From: Cepaea nemoralis
Taxonomy: Eukaryota; Mollusca; Gastropoda; Stylommatophora; Helicidae
Length of the DNA: 64,000 nt
Direction of reading: 5' to 3'
Assembly: GCA_014155875.1 (NCBI GenBank)
Contig: JACEFZ010018318.1
Location: 124,001 to 188,000, forward strand
A program made the position numbers and the translations under genes. The notes under the pieces were generated by a model. That model was not told the origin of the DNA, did no database searches, and saw only the letters and a program-made list of their open reading frames with translations. Of this stretch, positions 23,291-34,539 are shown piece after piece (position 1 is the first letter of the stretch; every line of letters begins with the position of its first letter).

Positions 23291-24415
23291 TCCATCAAGA
23301 ATGATGATGACCATTCATTTCATCCAGTGGAGTTGAAAGTATGGACCCGTGGGTTCTAAGATGGTTGATAAGGCCTATTTTGGCTCGAAATGTTCTTTGA
23401 CAATGTGGGCAAAGAATGCTTGACGTTTCTGGAGGAGGATTTCCTGCAGTAGTTTTTCTGTCCTGCCTTTTCTTTACAGCTCTTGCAGTCCTGGTTGCCT
23501 CACACATGACTGCACCCTTGTGTAATGATGCACGCCACGAATTTCGGTCTCTCGCTGCAGTCTCCCAGGTGTCATGATGAATTCCAAAAGCATTCAGAGA
23601 GATTTTCAGAGTGTCTTTAAAGCGTTTCCTCTGGCCACCTTGGGAGCGTTTACCACAACGCAGTTCGCTGTAAAAAATTCATTTAGGGAGCCTGTGATCT
23701 GGCATGCGAGTCAAGTGACCAGCCCAACGAATCTGATTCTTCATCAGTAGAGTGTGGATACTGGGCATGGACGCTCTTTCTAGGACTTCAGTGTCTGGGA
23801 TCTTGTCTTGCCATGTAATCTTCAGTAGCTTCCTTAGGCAGACTGTGTGGAAGTGGTTTACTTTCCTAGCGTGCCGCTGATAAACAGTCCAGGTTTCAAA
23901 AGCATATAACAGTGTGGATAATACAACTGCTTTGTAGACTTTTAGCTTTGTTTGCAGGCTTATTCCAGTTCTGTCCCATACATTCTTGTACAGTCTGCCA
24001 AAGGCCATACTGGCGTTGGAGATTCTTGCATTCACTTCGTCATCAATTGTGGCAGCTTGTGACACAGTGCTGCCAAGATAGGTGAATTTGTCTACAACAC
24101 TTAGTCTATGACCATTCACTTTGATATTCGGCACAGTGTGATTATTCCCTGGAGCTGGCTGGTACATAACTACAGTCTTCTCCAAGTTGATATTGAGCTC
24201 AAAGTTGGCACAGGAATGTGAGAAAGCTGTAACATTATGTTGCATGTCCACCTCTGAGTTGGTGTATAGAGCGCAATCATCAGCAAACAGGAGCTCTCTG
24301 ATGGTGTCGCTGTTAATTTTGGTTTTAGCTGTCAGCCTTCTGAGATTGAATAACTTTCCATCCATACGGTAGTTGATGTCTATTCCATTGTACGTGGTGT
24401 TAACTGGCATGGGAG
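23291..24415 (-). mobile_element. Non-LTR retrotransposon RT with C-terminal C2H2 finger, minus strand
   Basis: The minus frame 24410-23679 encodes RELLFADDCALYTNSE (motif C with intact FADD), FELNINLEKTVVMYQPAP, KFTYLGSTVSQAATIDDEVN, QTKLKVYKAVVLSTLLYAFE and IRWAGHLTRMPDHRLPK. After a frame break it continues in 23507-23295 with CPHCQRTFRAKIGLINHLRT, an intact C2H2-type finger. RT motifs A and B and the endonuclease are missing, so it is a 5'-truncated copy. The RT-plus-finger C-terminus is common in metazoan LINEs annotated as endonuclease-reverse transcriptase. Clade not assigned. Confidence 0.85.
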
Positions 24416-24960
24416 GTTTGCAGTTGTGACACTAGAGATTCAGAACTGTAACATGGGTGACGGATGTGGGAAGTTTACAGTTTTCACAATTGGAGACTGA
24501 CATAGGAGGCAACAGTTGTGACAAGGGAGGTTTTCTTTTCTGTCATGAGAGGTTTACAGTTGTGATATGTGAGATTGGCATGGGAGATTTACAATTGTAA
24601 TATGAGAGGTTTAAAATTCTAAGTAACATGAGAAGGTTCAAATTGTTAGCAACCTGGAGAGGTTTAGAATTGTATGTGAAATGGCATGTCTGCAAGTTAG
24701 TAAGGTAAACAAGTTTAAAATTGTTAGTGACTGACAGTTTTGCAATAATGATCTATGATTTTAAACATGTAACACAGGCTTGCAACAGTGACATTAAAAG
24801 ATTAAAACTGTATGAAATTAGGTTTACAATCTTAACATTGGAGGTTTCAAGTAAGTGACTTTGAGAGTATGAGAGGCGATGATAGGGAGGATTGGGGTTT
24901 TAAAATTGTGACATGAAAGATTTAAAAATTGTAAGAGGTGTGGAAAGTTTCAAAAGTATC
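24416..24960. repeat. Right arm of the inverted repeat and GAGGTTTACAGTTGTGAC array
   Basis: 24429-24503 mirrors 22685-22757 with roughly 85-90% identity by eye. After that, diverged units of GGGAGGTTTACAATTGTGAC-type sequence run to about 24960, just before exon e. Confidence 0.75.
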
Positions 24961-25031
24961 TTATTTATTTTATGCAATATTAAAATATACTGTTACTCTA
25001 TGGTTAACAAACAAGATGGCTTCTTTCTTAG

Positions 25032-25085
25032 GGAGATAAAGGTGAAAAAGGTACTGCAGGTTTTCCAGGAGAGATGGGTCGAATT
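25032..25085 (+). CDS. Collagen IV-like exon e (18 codons)
   Basis: The acceptor is TTCTTTCTTAG and the donor GTAAGT, phase 0 to 0. It encodes GDKGEKGTAGFPGEMGRI, six perfect triplets. It contains GFPGEM, one residue off the GFOGER class of integrin-binding hexapeptides. Confidence 0.9.
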
Positions 25086-25189
25086 GTAAGTAGCATTGTT
25101 ATTGGTCAGTCTCTATTAATGTTTTGGTCTTAGCTTCATTAGCCTTCTCATCTGAATTGTGACATGAAGGGACAGATATTTAACATATG

Positions 25190-25862
25190 ATGGCTTCATC
25201 TGTTACTACAGATTCAATTGCCAAACGGGATGACAAATGCTGAACTATAGAATATAACTCATTTAAAACTGATGCAAATGTGATAAAAAATGCTGAACTG
25301 TAGAAGGCGATTAATTTACAACTGATGCAAACATGATAACTAATGCTGAATTGTAGAAGGCGATTCATTTACAACTGATGCAAACATCATAACAAATGCT
25401 GAATTGTAGAAGGCAGTTCATTTACTTACAACTGATGCAAATGTGATAACAAATGCTGAACTGTAGAAGGCAGTTCATTTACAACTGAGGCAGACATGAT
25501 AACAAATGCTGAACTGTAGAAGGCAGTTCATTTACAACTGATACAAACATGATAACAAATGCTGAACTGTAGAAGGCAGTTCATTTACAACTGATGCAAA
25601 CATGATAACAAATGCTGAACTGTAGAAGACAGTTCATTTACAACTGATGCAAACATGATAACAAATGCTGAACTGTAGAAGGCAGTTCATTTACAACTGA
25701 TGCAAACATGATAACAAATGCTGAACTGTAGAAGGCAGTTCATTTACAACTGATGCAAACATGATAACAAATGCTGAACTGTAGAAGGCACTTCATTTAC
25801 AACTGATGCAATTGTGATAACAAATGCTGAACTGTAGAAGAAGGTTCATCTACAACTGAAAC
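25190..25862. repeat. 53-bp minisatellite of intron 5
   Basis: About 12 copies of AACTGATGCAAACATGATAA, CAAATGCTGAACTGTAGAAG, GCAGTTCATTTAC. The central units are almost identical; the ends are diverged. Confidence 0.95.
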
Positions 25863-26307
25863 AAATGGAAATAGTGAAAAGAAAGGGAGGAGTCATAGAT
25901 TGTAAAAATACATGTAATCACATGGTAGATACTACCTTTCTGGTGTGAAGTCTTAGGTTTTCACATATACTGTGTTATGGTTTAATAAGTGGGCGTGACC
26001 AACTCACTGCTTTCTTTCCGCGAAAATTATGTAAAAGTCTAAAAATATGGGTCTAGGACGATATACCCAACAGTATGCTTCGTGGCGTGAAAGAGGGATC
26101 CCTTACTGACCTACTTGAGAGGGTGGACTGTAAAGGGATATAGTTGTCCATATCTGTTGCCAACAAGCACTTACTGTATTGTGTCATGTATGAGATTATT
26201 GTCAGTAAGTACAGGTTAATTTATAGTTTTTGTATTTTTGTTATAAACATACACACTTTATATTATTGATTATATTTGAAGTTTCACACTGAAATTTTGG
26301 TCTATAG
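25863..26307. other. Intron 5 remainder, nothing recognised
   Basis: No motif, repeat or RNA gene seen. Confidence 0.4.
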
Positions 26308-26370
26308 GGAATTCCTGGATTACCTGGGATGGTTGGAGCAAAGGGTGTGCCTGGAATTGCTGGACCCAGG
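26308..26370 (+). CDS. Collagen IV-like exon f (21 codons)
   Basis: The acceptor is TTTTGGTCTATAG and the donor GTGAGT, phase 0 to 0. It encodes GIPGLPGMVGAKGVPGIAGP plus R, seven perfect triplets in register. Confidence 0.9.
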
Positions 26371-26667
26371 GTGAGTCTTTTCCTTTGCTTGTCAGTTCAC
26401 AGTAAGTTGATGGTCGAAAGGAAACAGTTTATTTTACCTGAAGAAAAAGAAGAAAGAAAATGAAAATGAAGGAGGAGATGAAAAAAGAAAGTAGGTGCAG
26501 GAGGACGAGGAAGATAAAGAGAAAAGAAAAATCAAAGTGGGAGGAGAAGATGAATATCCACAGTATATTGTAATAAAATTGTGTTGTCTGACAGACATTT
26601 TGTGAAGTTTAAACATATTGAAATCAGTAATGACTGTTAATTTATCTGCGCCTGTGTCTATTTGCAG

Positions 26668-26712
26668 GGCAAGCAAGGTTTTCCGGGATTATATGGTCTC
26701 TCAGGACCCAAG
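26668..26712 (+). CDS. Collagen IV-like exon g (15 codons)
   Basis: The acceptor is TGTGTCTATTTGCAG; the donor GTTTGT is weak. Phase 0 to 0. It encodes GKQGFPGLYGLSGPK. The 297-bp intron before it is the shortest in the window and carries only a GA-rich tract (26440-26545). Confidence 0.85.
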
Positions 26713-27005
26713 GTTTGTAGGTCCTTTACTTTGTCTTGTCGGAATTGAAATTATGTTGCAGTTTGTAATTAATCTTATTGTTAGATAATTCCTTGGGTGA
26801 GTGATAGCATAGCTTGTCTGTTGAAATAAGTGTGGAAGGTTCAAATCTTTGCGAAATTCAGCAAGGAGATGGAACCTAGTGATGATGATGATGTTGCCAA
26901 GCTTCCAGTAAGGCTGTGAATTAAAAACTGCATGCCCTAAAATGTTACAGAACAATTATTGGAATCTCATGGACCAAGAAGAAGAAATATATTGACATTC
27001 TACAA
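26713..27005. other. Intron 7 start, nothing firm
   Basis: Possibly decayed LINE (TTCAAATCTTTGCGAAATTC) but no RT motif can be read. Confidence 0.3.
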
Positions 27006-27009
27006 GAAC

Positions 27010-27760
27010 TTGGGACATAGCTTTAACAATCCTATTGTCTAGAGAGCACCATAACACAGACTCCTTATCTAGGTTAATAACACTACCCATCTCTGTACAC
27101 CAGTCAGTGACTTTGTTTACTGTATCCTGCAACCTCTTGTACTATTTGTTTCCTGTCTCTCTCCTGCCTATATGCAAGGACATCAAATGCAAATGTTAGT
27201 ATCCTTCCATTCCCTGGTGCTTCAATGCTTGCAATCTTGCTTGTGTAAATATTGAATAGCACATGCAATATTGCAGATCCTTGTCATAATGGATGCCTCA
27301 GAGATCCATGATCCTAGCTGAAGAGCAACCCTACGAAAGTGCAGGGTAGCTGCTATCCAATTCACCACCCAGGGACTAACACCATCCTCCATAAGATTGT
27401 GCATTAAGAGATCATATTTGACTTTGTTACATGCATCCTCAAGGTCTAATGCTGCTGCCATTGTTTCTTGTCTAATCTTGATCCACTCATAAATATCAAA
27501 AGCAAATGTTCCTGCATCTGAGCAGATGTCTTTCTTTGGCCTGTAACTCCCCAGCACTCTTAGGAGTAGCTTTTCCATTTCCAAGTATTTCTGCAACGTA
27601 ACGCAACTATCTTCTCCAATACCTTACCAAATATATTCTGCAAGGTAATAGTCCTATAGCCATTAAGTCTTGAATGGTCCCTAACTGGCTTGGCCAGTGG
27701 AATAAATAGCTGAGTACCCACTCTTGGAACACTGATACCGTCCTAAAGCTCAGATTAAAA
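27010..27760 (-). mobile_element. LINE reverse-transcriptase fragment (RNase H-bearing type), minus strand
   Basis: The minus frame 27596-27222 reads MEKLLLRVLGSYRPKKDICS, ETMAAALDLEDACNKVKYDL (a motif A remnant) and GVSPWVVNWIAATLHFRRVA. Motif C is absent. It probably belongs to the same RNase H LINE group as 28300-29060, but those two pieces are in the wrong order to be one element. Confidence 0.6.
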
Positions 27761-27764
27761 CAAA

Positions 27765-28285
27765 TAGCCATTGTCTCCAAATCTCTATCTCAGTATGACC
27801 ATGCCTCTTTCATTGCTAATCTTTTCAGTTATCCCAATGTCTTCACTACATGAGCAAGGGATCCTTTTTGTCTTCTTATATGTGCAGATAATGTCCCCAC
27901 TACATGAGCAAGGAGTGCTTTTTGCCTTATTCTTATATGTGCAGATAATATTCTACGTTTATTAACCTTTTCCGGGCAGTCATTAGTTACTCTGGCAGTC
28001 CTGGGTATTCAAAGTATTCGTCTTAGAATCCATATTGCCGTTGCCTTCAAACTCTTCTTAATTATCTTGTTCACATTCCAAGCTTGACTGCCATACAGTT
28101 GAACAGGTTCTAAATAATATTTCAGCATACAGTTGAACAGGTTCTAAATAATATTTCAGCATACAGTTGAACAGGTTCTAAATAATATTTCAGCACTCTT
28201 TTTCTGACATTCAAGGCTAGTAACTTTTTAATATAAAAGATACTTTTCATGTTTTGAATTGCAACTTTTGTTTGGCCTGATTGAT
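27765..28285 (-). mobile_element. RTE-like LINE fragment, minus strand, with 34-bp triplication
   Basis: KVAIQNMKSIFYIKKLLALN and VRKRVLKYYLEPVQLYAEIL on the minus strand match the RT thumb region of the 14868 element. The piece CATACAGTTGAACAGGTTCT plus AAATAATATTTCAG is tandemly present three times at 28090-28195. Confidence 0.6.
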
Positions 28286-29062
28286 TGATTGATTGATTGA
28301 TTGATCTAGGAACCGACATCACAGCATTTGGGGCATTCCCATAGGCTCTCCGTCCCCATCCTCAGCAGCCAGCAAAGAGCTCCAACACCAATAATACCAG
28401 TAGTAATCTGATTATATGTCCGTCTCGCCTTTCCTATGAGTGTCGAGCATCGGCCAGATCCCCTCATCACTCCGCGCTGCCTCATTCTTGCCAGACCATG
28501 ATGATTGCCAGACCATGCGATTTCCACGGCATTTGCTCCTCCGAGGCGTACATGTGCTCCCACAAGACTGCAACTATGTCTGCCTTGTCATGCATCAATA
28601 CTCCACCAAGTTTTGCAGAGCCAATCAATCTGTCCGCCTGTTCATTCCCCATCGCACCATCATGCCCCGGAGAAAAGATCCAGGTGATGCTTGCCACCCG
28701 TGACCTCTGAAGCGAAGCAAGCCACTCTGCATGAAGCATGCCTGTCCTCACCTTCCTCAGCATGCTTTATGAGTCAGTTACAATTACAATGTGTGTGTGT
28801 GTGTCATATTCTCGATCCAGTGGAAAGCTGCAGTGACTGCTTCCACCTCCATTCTTAAGCTAGATGTTGTGGTATCATATGCCAGGCTCTCCTGCACCAA
28901 ACGTCGGCCATTAGCTTTTGCTATGAACCTCCAGGCACTTCTTCTATCTCTCGACACTGAACCATCTGTGCAGATAATCCCATCACCCGAGCGAGCATAT
29001 CCTGAATTAGTTGCGTGGCCTGTTCTGTCCTTAATCTCTGTCACACATTTTTTGTATGATGC
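28286..29062 (-). mobile_element. RNase H-bearing LINE, RNase H domain and 3' end, minus strand
   Basis: Minus-strand frames give GIICTDGSVSRDRRSAWRFI (first catalytic Asp), SLRMEVEAVTAAFHWIEN (catalytic Glu) and, after a TG-repeat frame break near 28795, TWIFSPGHDGAMGNEQADRL (last catalytic Asp/His region). The second catalytic Asp region is lost in the break. The element ends at GCTGTGATGTCGGTTCCTAG and a (CAAT)n tail (minus strand, 28286-28305). The tail resembles that of SINE family B. Confidence 0.75.
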
Positions 29063-29325
29063 TGTAATTTCCTTGACTCACATTTTAATTTATTTACTTG
29101 CTTAAGCATTTTGCCTTCTTGCAGTATATGTTATACTGACTACATCATTCATCATGTGCTGATTGTTCTAAAAATATGAGCCTGGTACCTATCCTAATAT
29201 GCCACATGGCAAACTGGCTCTTTAACTAAACAACAAGGATTGACAAGGGAGATGATCACCAATGTCAGACTGTAAATATACTTCATTAGACATTTCACAA
29301 ATTCACGGCATATTGACTGTTTCAG

Positions 29326-29445
29326 GGAGATCGTGGAATGGATGGTGATCCTGGAACTTCAGGTTTACCTGGCCCCAAGGGAGATACTGGCCCACCTGGT
29401 TATGATGGTACCCCGGGACCAGCAGGACCCAGAGGACCGCCTGGT
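29326..29445 (+). CDS. Collagen IV-like exon h (40 codons)
   Basis: The acceptor is ATTGACTGTTTCAG and the donor GTAAGT, phase 0 to 0. It reads GDRGMDGDPGTSGLPGPK, GDTGPPGYDGTPGPAGPR, GPPG, uninterrupted. It ends on the Gly of a triplet whose X and Y residues (G, Q) come from exon i. Confidence 0.93.
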
Positions 29446-29519
29446 GTAAGTGATAGCTTGTAAACTGCTCAACTCTCAGCTTGTTGTCAGCTGTAGGCCT
29501 CAACATCTTTTCTGTTCTA

Positions 29520-29682
29520 GGTCATACCTTCATATCTTGCATATTGGTTTTAAGATATATCTTGATATCTTGTATACTCTTCTAAGTTATATCTTGATAT
29601 CTTGTATCCTGTTATAAATTATACCTTGATATCATATATACTGTTCTATATGTTCTATATATCATATATGTTGTAGCCACTA
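29520..29682. repeat. 32-bp minisatellite of intron 8, left part
   Basis: GTTCTAAGTTATACCTTGAT plus ATCTTGTATACT units. They resume at 29773-29850 and 32540-32790 after insertions, so one array has been broken into three pieces. Confidence 0.8.
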
Positions 29683-29772
29683 CATGCTGTAGGATTTACT
29701 GAGGAGAGGACCTGAGCACTTATGGACTGAATGGTTCAATGTGCAATGAGAATGATCTGTTGGCTAACTAAC
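29683..29772 (+). mobile_element. RNase H LINE 3' tail only, plus strand
   Basis: GGATTTACTGAGGAGAGGAC, CTGAGCACTTATGGACTGAA and TGATCTGTTGGCTAACTAAC match the last 90 bases of the element at 46000-47085. This is an extreme 5' truncation inside the 32-bp array. Confidence 0.7.
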
Positions 29773-30202
29773 AGATACTGTTCTATGTTATACCTTGATA
29801 TCTTGTTTACTGTTCAAAGTTATACCTTGATATCTTATATCATCATCATTATTATCAAGTGCCTTGTCAACTGGCATGGACAATCATGCTTTTCCACATC
29901 TTGCAATTTCCACAGCATGTATCAACTTATTTGTTGACTCCCTTCAGTGCCATGACACAAGACTGTTAAGAATTTTCTCTTGCTGTTTTCCACAATCTCT
30001 CTTTCCACAAATGTTTCCAGTTGTACAACATGTTCCAGTTTTTGTAATAATATCTACCTCTTTCTCATGTTTGTGATAAGTTGTCTTCGCAACATCCCCC
30101 CCCTCCCCAACACAAAATCTCCAGATTACTCATTTTGGGTGTTTAAGAATATTTACCTTTCTTCTATAAAACCACATCTCCAAAGCTTCCAGGGATGTCT
30201 TT

Positions 30203-30754
30203 GCTTGTTGACTAATTGTTCAGGATTCATAGCCATGTGTTAGAAATGGTTCTGTACAACATGCAGTAATTCTCTTTCTATTTTCCAATGACAAGGACTT
30301 AATGCATCACATGTTCTTCTTTTGACAGGACACAGTTTTTGCTTGTTGACTAATTGTTCAGGATTCATAGCCATGTGTTAGAAATGGTTCTGTACAACAT
30401 GCAGTAATTCTCTTTCTATTTTCCAATGACAAGGACTTAATGCATCACATGTTCTTCTTTTGACAGGACACAGTTTTTGCTTGTTGACTAATTGTTCAGG
30501 ATTCATAGCCATGTGTTAGAAATGGTTCTGTAGAACATGCAGTAATTCTCTTTCTATTTTCCAATGACAAGGACTTAATGCATCACATGTTCTTCTTTTG
30601 ACAGGACACAGTTTTTGCTTGTTGACTAATTGTTCAGGATTCATAGCCATGTGTTAGAAATGGTTCTGTAGAACATGCAGTAATTCTCTTTCTATTTTCC
30701 AATGACAAGGACTTAATGCATCACATGTTCTTCTTTTGACAGGACACAGTTTTT
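30203..30754. repeat. Four near-identical tandem copies of 138 bp
   Basis: GCTTGTTGACTAATTGTTCA starts at 30203, 30341, 30479 and 30617, an exact 138-bp period. The only clear difference by eye is GTACAAC (copies 1-2) versus GTAGAAC (3-4). It lies in a LINE copy. Confidence 0.95.
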
Positions 30755-31059
30755 GCTTGTCCTATTCTGTTCTTTATGTCTGTTTTACATCTTCCATCTG
30801 ATGTTATCTATCTACCTATATATTTGAATTTCTGCACTTGCCCCCAAAATAACATCATTTACTTTAATTGTACATTTAGGCACAAACTGTTACTTTGATA
30901 TCATCATGACTTCTGTCTTCCTAAAATTCAAGCTGAGGCCAATGTGTTCACTTTCCTTCTGACTTATTTCCATAGAGACAGCATCATCAGAGTAACATAA
31001 GTTATTTAATTTTTATGTCCACCAACCAGGATCCCTGACATATATTTGGTATTCACGCA

Positions 31060-31930
31060 ACATAAGGTAAAGGTAAACTAACTAGATAAATTCTTCAAGC
31101 TGAAATATACACATGTTCGCACAGTAATGTCAATTGTCTACCACGGTAATTTTAAACTGACTAATAAGTCTTTCTGTTTGCACAAAACTGGCCTGTGTAG
31201 ATTAATCATTATGCTTTTGCAAACTTTAACAAGCAACTATTTTGTGTATTAAACAACACGCAGAAGGCACTGTCTCTATGAATCACATGGCCGCTTTCCA
31301 ATATATGCCTCGAAATTGACAAAGTGGGAAGTTTCCGGAGTGTTGACCTTCCTAGGCTCCCATCGCCTGTGTGTAGTATCTTGTCAGTCCAATTAGGTAT
31401 GTGTTCAACTACTCTTGTTGTTCAACTGCCGCTCTTTTCTGGTGATGTAGGTAAACTGGCATCTGCATGTGAATTGGTAAATTCAACTAAATGCAGTTGG
31501 ATTTGGTGTATAGAGGGACAAGTTCTCTTATTGCTGGGGTGGGAATATGTGTAGTTCTGTACCTAATAATTGGAGTTGCAACACAGAATGTTTGGCCGAT
31601 CCTGTAGATGTTGCATTACGTCATCCCTTTGAAAGGTTAGCTGGATGAATACCTTGAGTTTAGCGACTGTAGTTTCGTCTGGTTTTGGTTTGGCCTGTTG
31701 GCAGTGGCACTTTATAAATCCTGTGGAGTACCCATTCAGGTTTAAGACATTCTTCAGAGTTTCAAATTCCTCTGTCAGTATGTCTTGGGTGCATATTTGC
31801 CTAGCATGGTCAAACAGGGTCCGTACTAAGCCCCATTTGTACTGGACAGGTGTGAAGCTCTGAAAATTTACGTATTGGCCAGTCCATGTTTCTTTGTGGT
31901 ACACCGATCTTTCACTATGGGAAAACATTG
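31060..31930 (-). mobile_element. Penelope-like element fragment, minus strand
   Basis: The minus frame 31928-31563 reads SERSVYHKETWTGQYVNFQS, PVQYKWGLVRTLFDHARQIC, TLKNVLNLNGYSTGFIKCHC and KVFIQLTFQRDDVMQHLQDR. This is the C-terminal RT region of Penelope-like elements (S.YRKPT...Y, K...LV..L..RA). The terminal sequence CAAGCTGAAATATACACATG at 31096-31115 is shared with the copy at 52.1 kb. RT catalytic motifs are missing and no GIY-YIG domain is seen. Confidence 0.7.
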
Positions 31931-32371
31931 TTTTGAATATATTCAGTAAATCTAATTATATGCTCAATGTATAATGAAAACAAACCAGGAGACATTACAC
32001 AATATTGTCTGACACCCTTCCTTATTCACTGAAATGTTCCTTAAAGGTTACTGATTCCTATGGCTACTGTTTGCTGCCAATATATGATCTTTTTTATTTG
32101 CAGACGTTTGCCATCAGTGTATAGTAAGTAGTTCTAGTAGTTTGATTATTTCCTCATATTTCACATTGTCAAATTGTCAAATGCTTTTATGTAGTCTATG
32201 AAGCATAAGTACACTTCTGTTTTTTTCTTCTACAGCACTTTCTAATACTGTCCTGAAAATATATATAGCTTTGTTTGTGCCCTTTCCATTTACATATCCA
32301 CATTGTTCATCACTAATTTCTGGCTTAATCCTATTTCTTATTTGTCTGATAATTATTCTCAGTATACTGTC

Positions 32372-32524
32372 TTAAGGTTCGACCCTCGCTGGTGACTTGC
32401 GGGATAACTAAGCCGGCCGCTCAGAAAGCAATGGCAAACTACTGAGCGTAATCTTGCCAAGAAATCAACAGACAGCTGAAAGATGCTGCTGTTGACAGCG
32501 ATGTCCTGTAAAGGATATGTGGAA
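32372..32524 (+). mobile_element. SINE family A, plus strand
   Basis: GGTTCGACCCTCGCTGG is a good B-box match. It is followed by GCTCAGAAAGCAATGGCAAA, CTACTGAGCGTAATCTTGCC and GACAGCGATGTCCTGTAAAG, the best preserved family A copy of the four. The A-box half is missing or diverged. Confidence 0.7.
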
Positions 32525-32539
32525 AAAAAAAATACTGTC

Positions 32540-32790
32540 TTATATACTGTTTATATTATACCATCATATAATGTATACTGTTCTAATTAAAACCTTGATA
32601 TCTTGTATACTGGATTTAAGATATATCTTTATATCTTGTACCCTGTTCTGTGTTATATCTTGATATCTTTAGACTGTTCTAAGTTATACCTTGATATCGT
32701 GTATACTGTTCTAAGTTATACCTAGAAAACTTGTTAATTGTTCTAAATTATACCTTGATACCTTAAATAATGTTCTAAGTTAACATTTAA
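32540..32790. repeat. 32-bp minisatellite of intron 8, right part
   Basis: Diverged GTTCTAAGTTATACCTTGAT units as at 29520. Confidence 0.8.
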
Positions 32791-33203
32791 TACGCTTTTC
32801 AGCTATCAGTATAGTTAAAAAATAATTGACTTCCTATAATATCACATGTGTCCCTGACCTCTTGGTTAGTGAGTTTGGATGTCCAAATTTCACAGAAAAA
32901 GGTGAAACCAGGAGGTCTTGTGTGTGACTGTGAGTTGCACTTGTTCAAAATGACACAGCAGTAAGACATCACATAGTCAGCCACAAGCCTGTGTGGCAGA
33001 ATTGTTAAGGAAAAACCAAACAAGATAATCCATTACTTTGAATGAATTTGTCTAGCAGAAGTAAAAGTTGCAGGAATCCATCCTTACATGAGACACCTGA
33101 CATCAGAGCTCTGTTGTTGTATTGTCTTTTTCTGTCACAAACTTTCCAGTCAGCAACAGTTTTACAATCACTGCTTTGAATTATTTTGCCATTTCATGCA
33201 CAG

Positions 33204-33408
33204 GGACAAGGAGTGGGAGGTGATCCTGGACCTCGTGGGTTCCCAGGTCAAACGGGTCCTATAGGCTTAGATGGGGAACCTGGCCCAGTTGGTTTGACAG
33301 GACCTAAAGGAGAAATTGGTCCACCAGGTGGCCAAGGTTCTCGTGGCGTCCCAGGATCAATTGGACGGGATGGACCCAAAGGAGAAAAGGGAGACAGAGG
33401 ATTAAGTG
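33204..33408 (+). CDS. Collagen IV-like exon i (68 codons plus one base)
   Basis: The acceptor is TTTCATGCACAG and the donor GTAAAA. Phase 0 to 1, ending on the first G of a Gly codon completed by exon j. Its first two residues (GQ) complete the triplet begun in exon h. Then [15 protein letters not shown] and on to GLS run without interruption. From here on, most introns split a Gly codon, the arrangement typical of type IV collagen genes. Confidence 0.93.
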
Positions 33409-33469
33409 GTAAAAATGCTTATAATTTGTGTAAATTATTGAGAGATTCTGGAATGTAATTTAGAGCATG

Positions 33470-34430
33470 TTGAAAAATTATAAGGATTGATAATGAAGTG
33501 GGACAATATCAGCCTATTAAAAGAGGTGTTAGGCAGGGATGTGTAATGTCTCCAGATCTTTTTTTCCTGTACAGTGAAAAAATTTTCAGAAATGTAGGAG
33601 ATATAAATTGAATCAACATTGGAGGACGAAACATCAATATTATTAGATATGCAGATGATACAGTATTGATTGCAGACAATGAGCAGGATCTGCAACAATT
33701 AGTAGATGTGGTTGTTGCACACAGTGAACAACTGGGGTTAGAATTAAATTGTAAAAAGACACAGATTATGGTCGTCACTAGGAAGAACGAAATACCGCAA
33801 TGCAATATACAAATAAATGGGCATATTCTTAAGCAAGTGAATCGATACAGTTATCTCGGAACAGTCAAAACATCTGATGGGAGATGCCTTGAAGAGATTA
33901 GAACAAGAATCGCCATGGCGAAAGTAGCCTTTAGCAAGATGAAAAACATACTGACCAATAAAAAGATGTCAATTTAAATGAGAAAAAGAGTGTTGAGGTG
34001 CTACATAGAGCCTGTTCTTATGTATGGGTGTGAAACTTGGACAATAAACAGTCAAGCTGAAAAACATCTGATGGCTACAGAAATGTGTTTTCTGAGGAAA
34101 TGCAAAGAATACCATGGACAGTCAGAAAAACCAATGACCAAGTACTACAGGAGACAAATGAAAATCGTAAATTGATTAGAGAAATTAGACGTAGACAGTC
34201 AAAATGTTTTGGACATGTTATGAGAAGAAATGAATTGGAGAACTTGGTGACAACTGGCAAGATCGAAGGGAACAGACCAAGGGGAAGACAGAGAAGTAAA
34301 TACCTGGATAACTTGGCCACATGACATGGTCAAGACAGGAACACTGAGCTGATCCACGACTCTGGTGATCGAGCTGAAATGGCGAGTCATGACCGCCCAC
34401 GCTTTCCGGCATGGCACATGATTGATTGAA
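33470..34430 (+). mobile_element. RTE-like LINE, RT and 3' end, plus strand
   Basis: IDNEVGQYQPIKRGVRQGCV, RYADDTVLIADNEQDLQQLV (motif C, intact YADD), LGLELNCKKTQIMVVTRK, KRVLRCYIEPVLMYGCETWT and ENLVTTGKIEGNRPRGRQRS are spread over several frames. It starts abruptly 60 bp after exon i, after the motif A region, so it is strongly 5' truncated. The same family as 14868 and 36003. Confidence 0.85.
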
Positions 34431-34539
34431 AAATTATGGTGCTGTCATAACTTATAGAATGCTCTGACATACAGCACACTCATGACATTATCCCAGCCTG
34501 ATTCTTCTTTCGTTCGCTATCACAGCCTGATATTACATA

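Larger units (their letters stand above)
29838..32372 (-). mobile_element. RTE-like LINE, minus strand, interrupted by a Penelope-like fragment
   Basis: The 3' end has the ATCATCATTATTATCAAGTG tail at about 29840. The RT reading on the minus strand resumes at 32372-31931 with ILRIIIRQIRNRIKPEISDE and CGYVNGKGTNKAIYIFRTVL, matching the RT of the 14868 element. A Penelope-like piece (31060-31930) sits between, and a four-copy 138-bp tandem duplication (30203-30754) lies in the thumb region. The copy has many stops. Confidence 0.7.

Noticed and set aside
32766..33023. Possible extra collagen exon upstream of exon i
   Set aside because: No Gly-X-Y pattern in any plus frame, and exons h and i already join in register.
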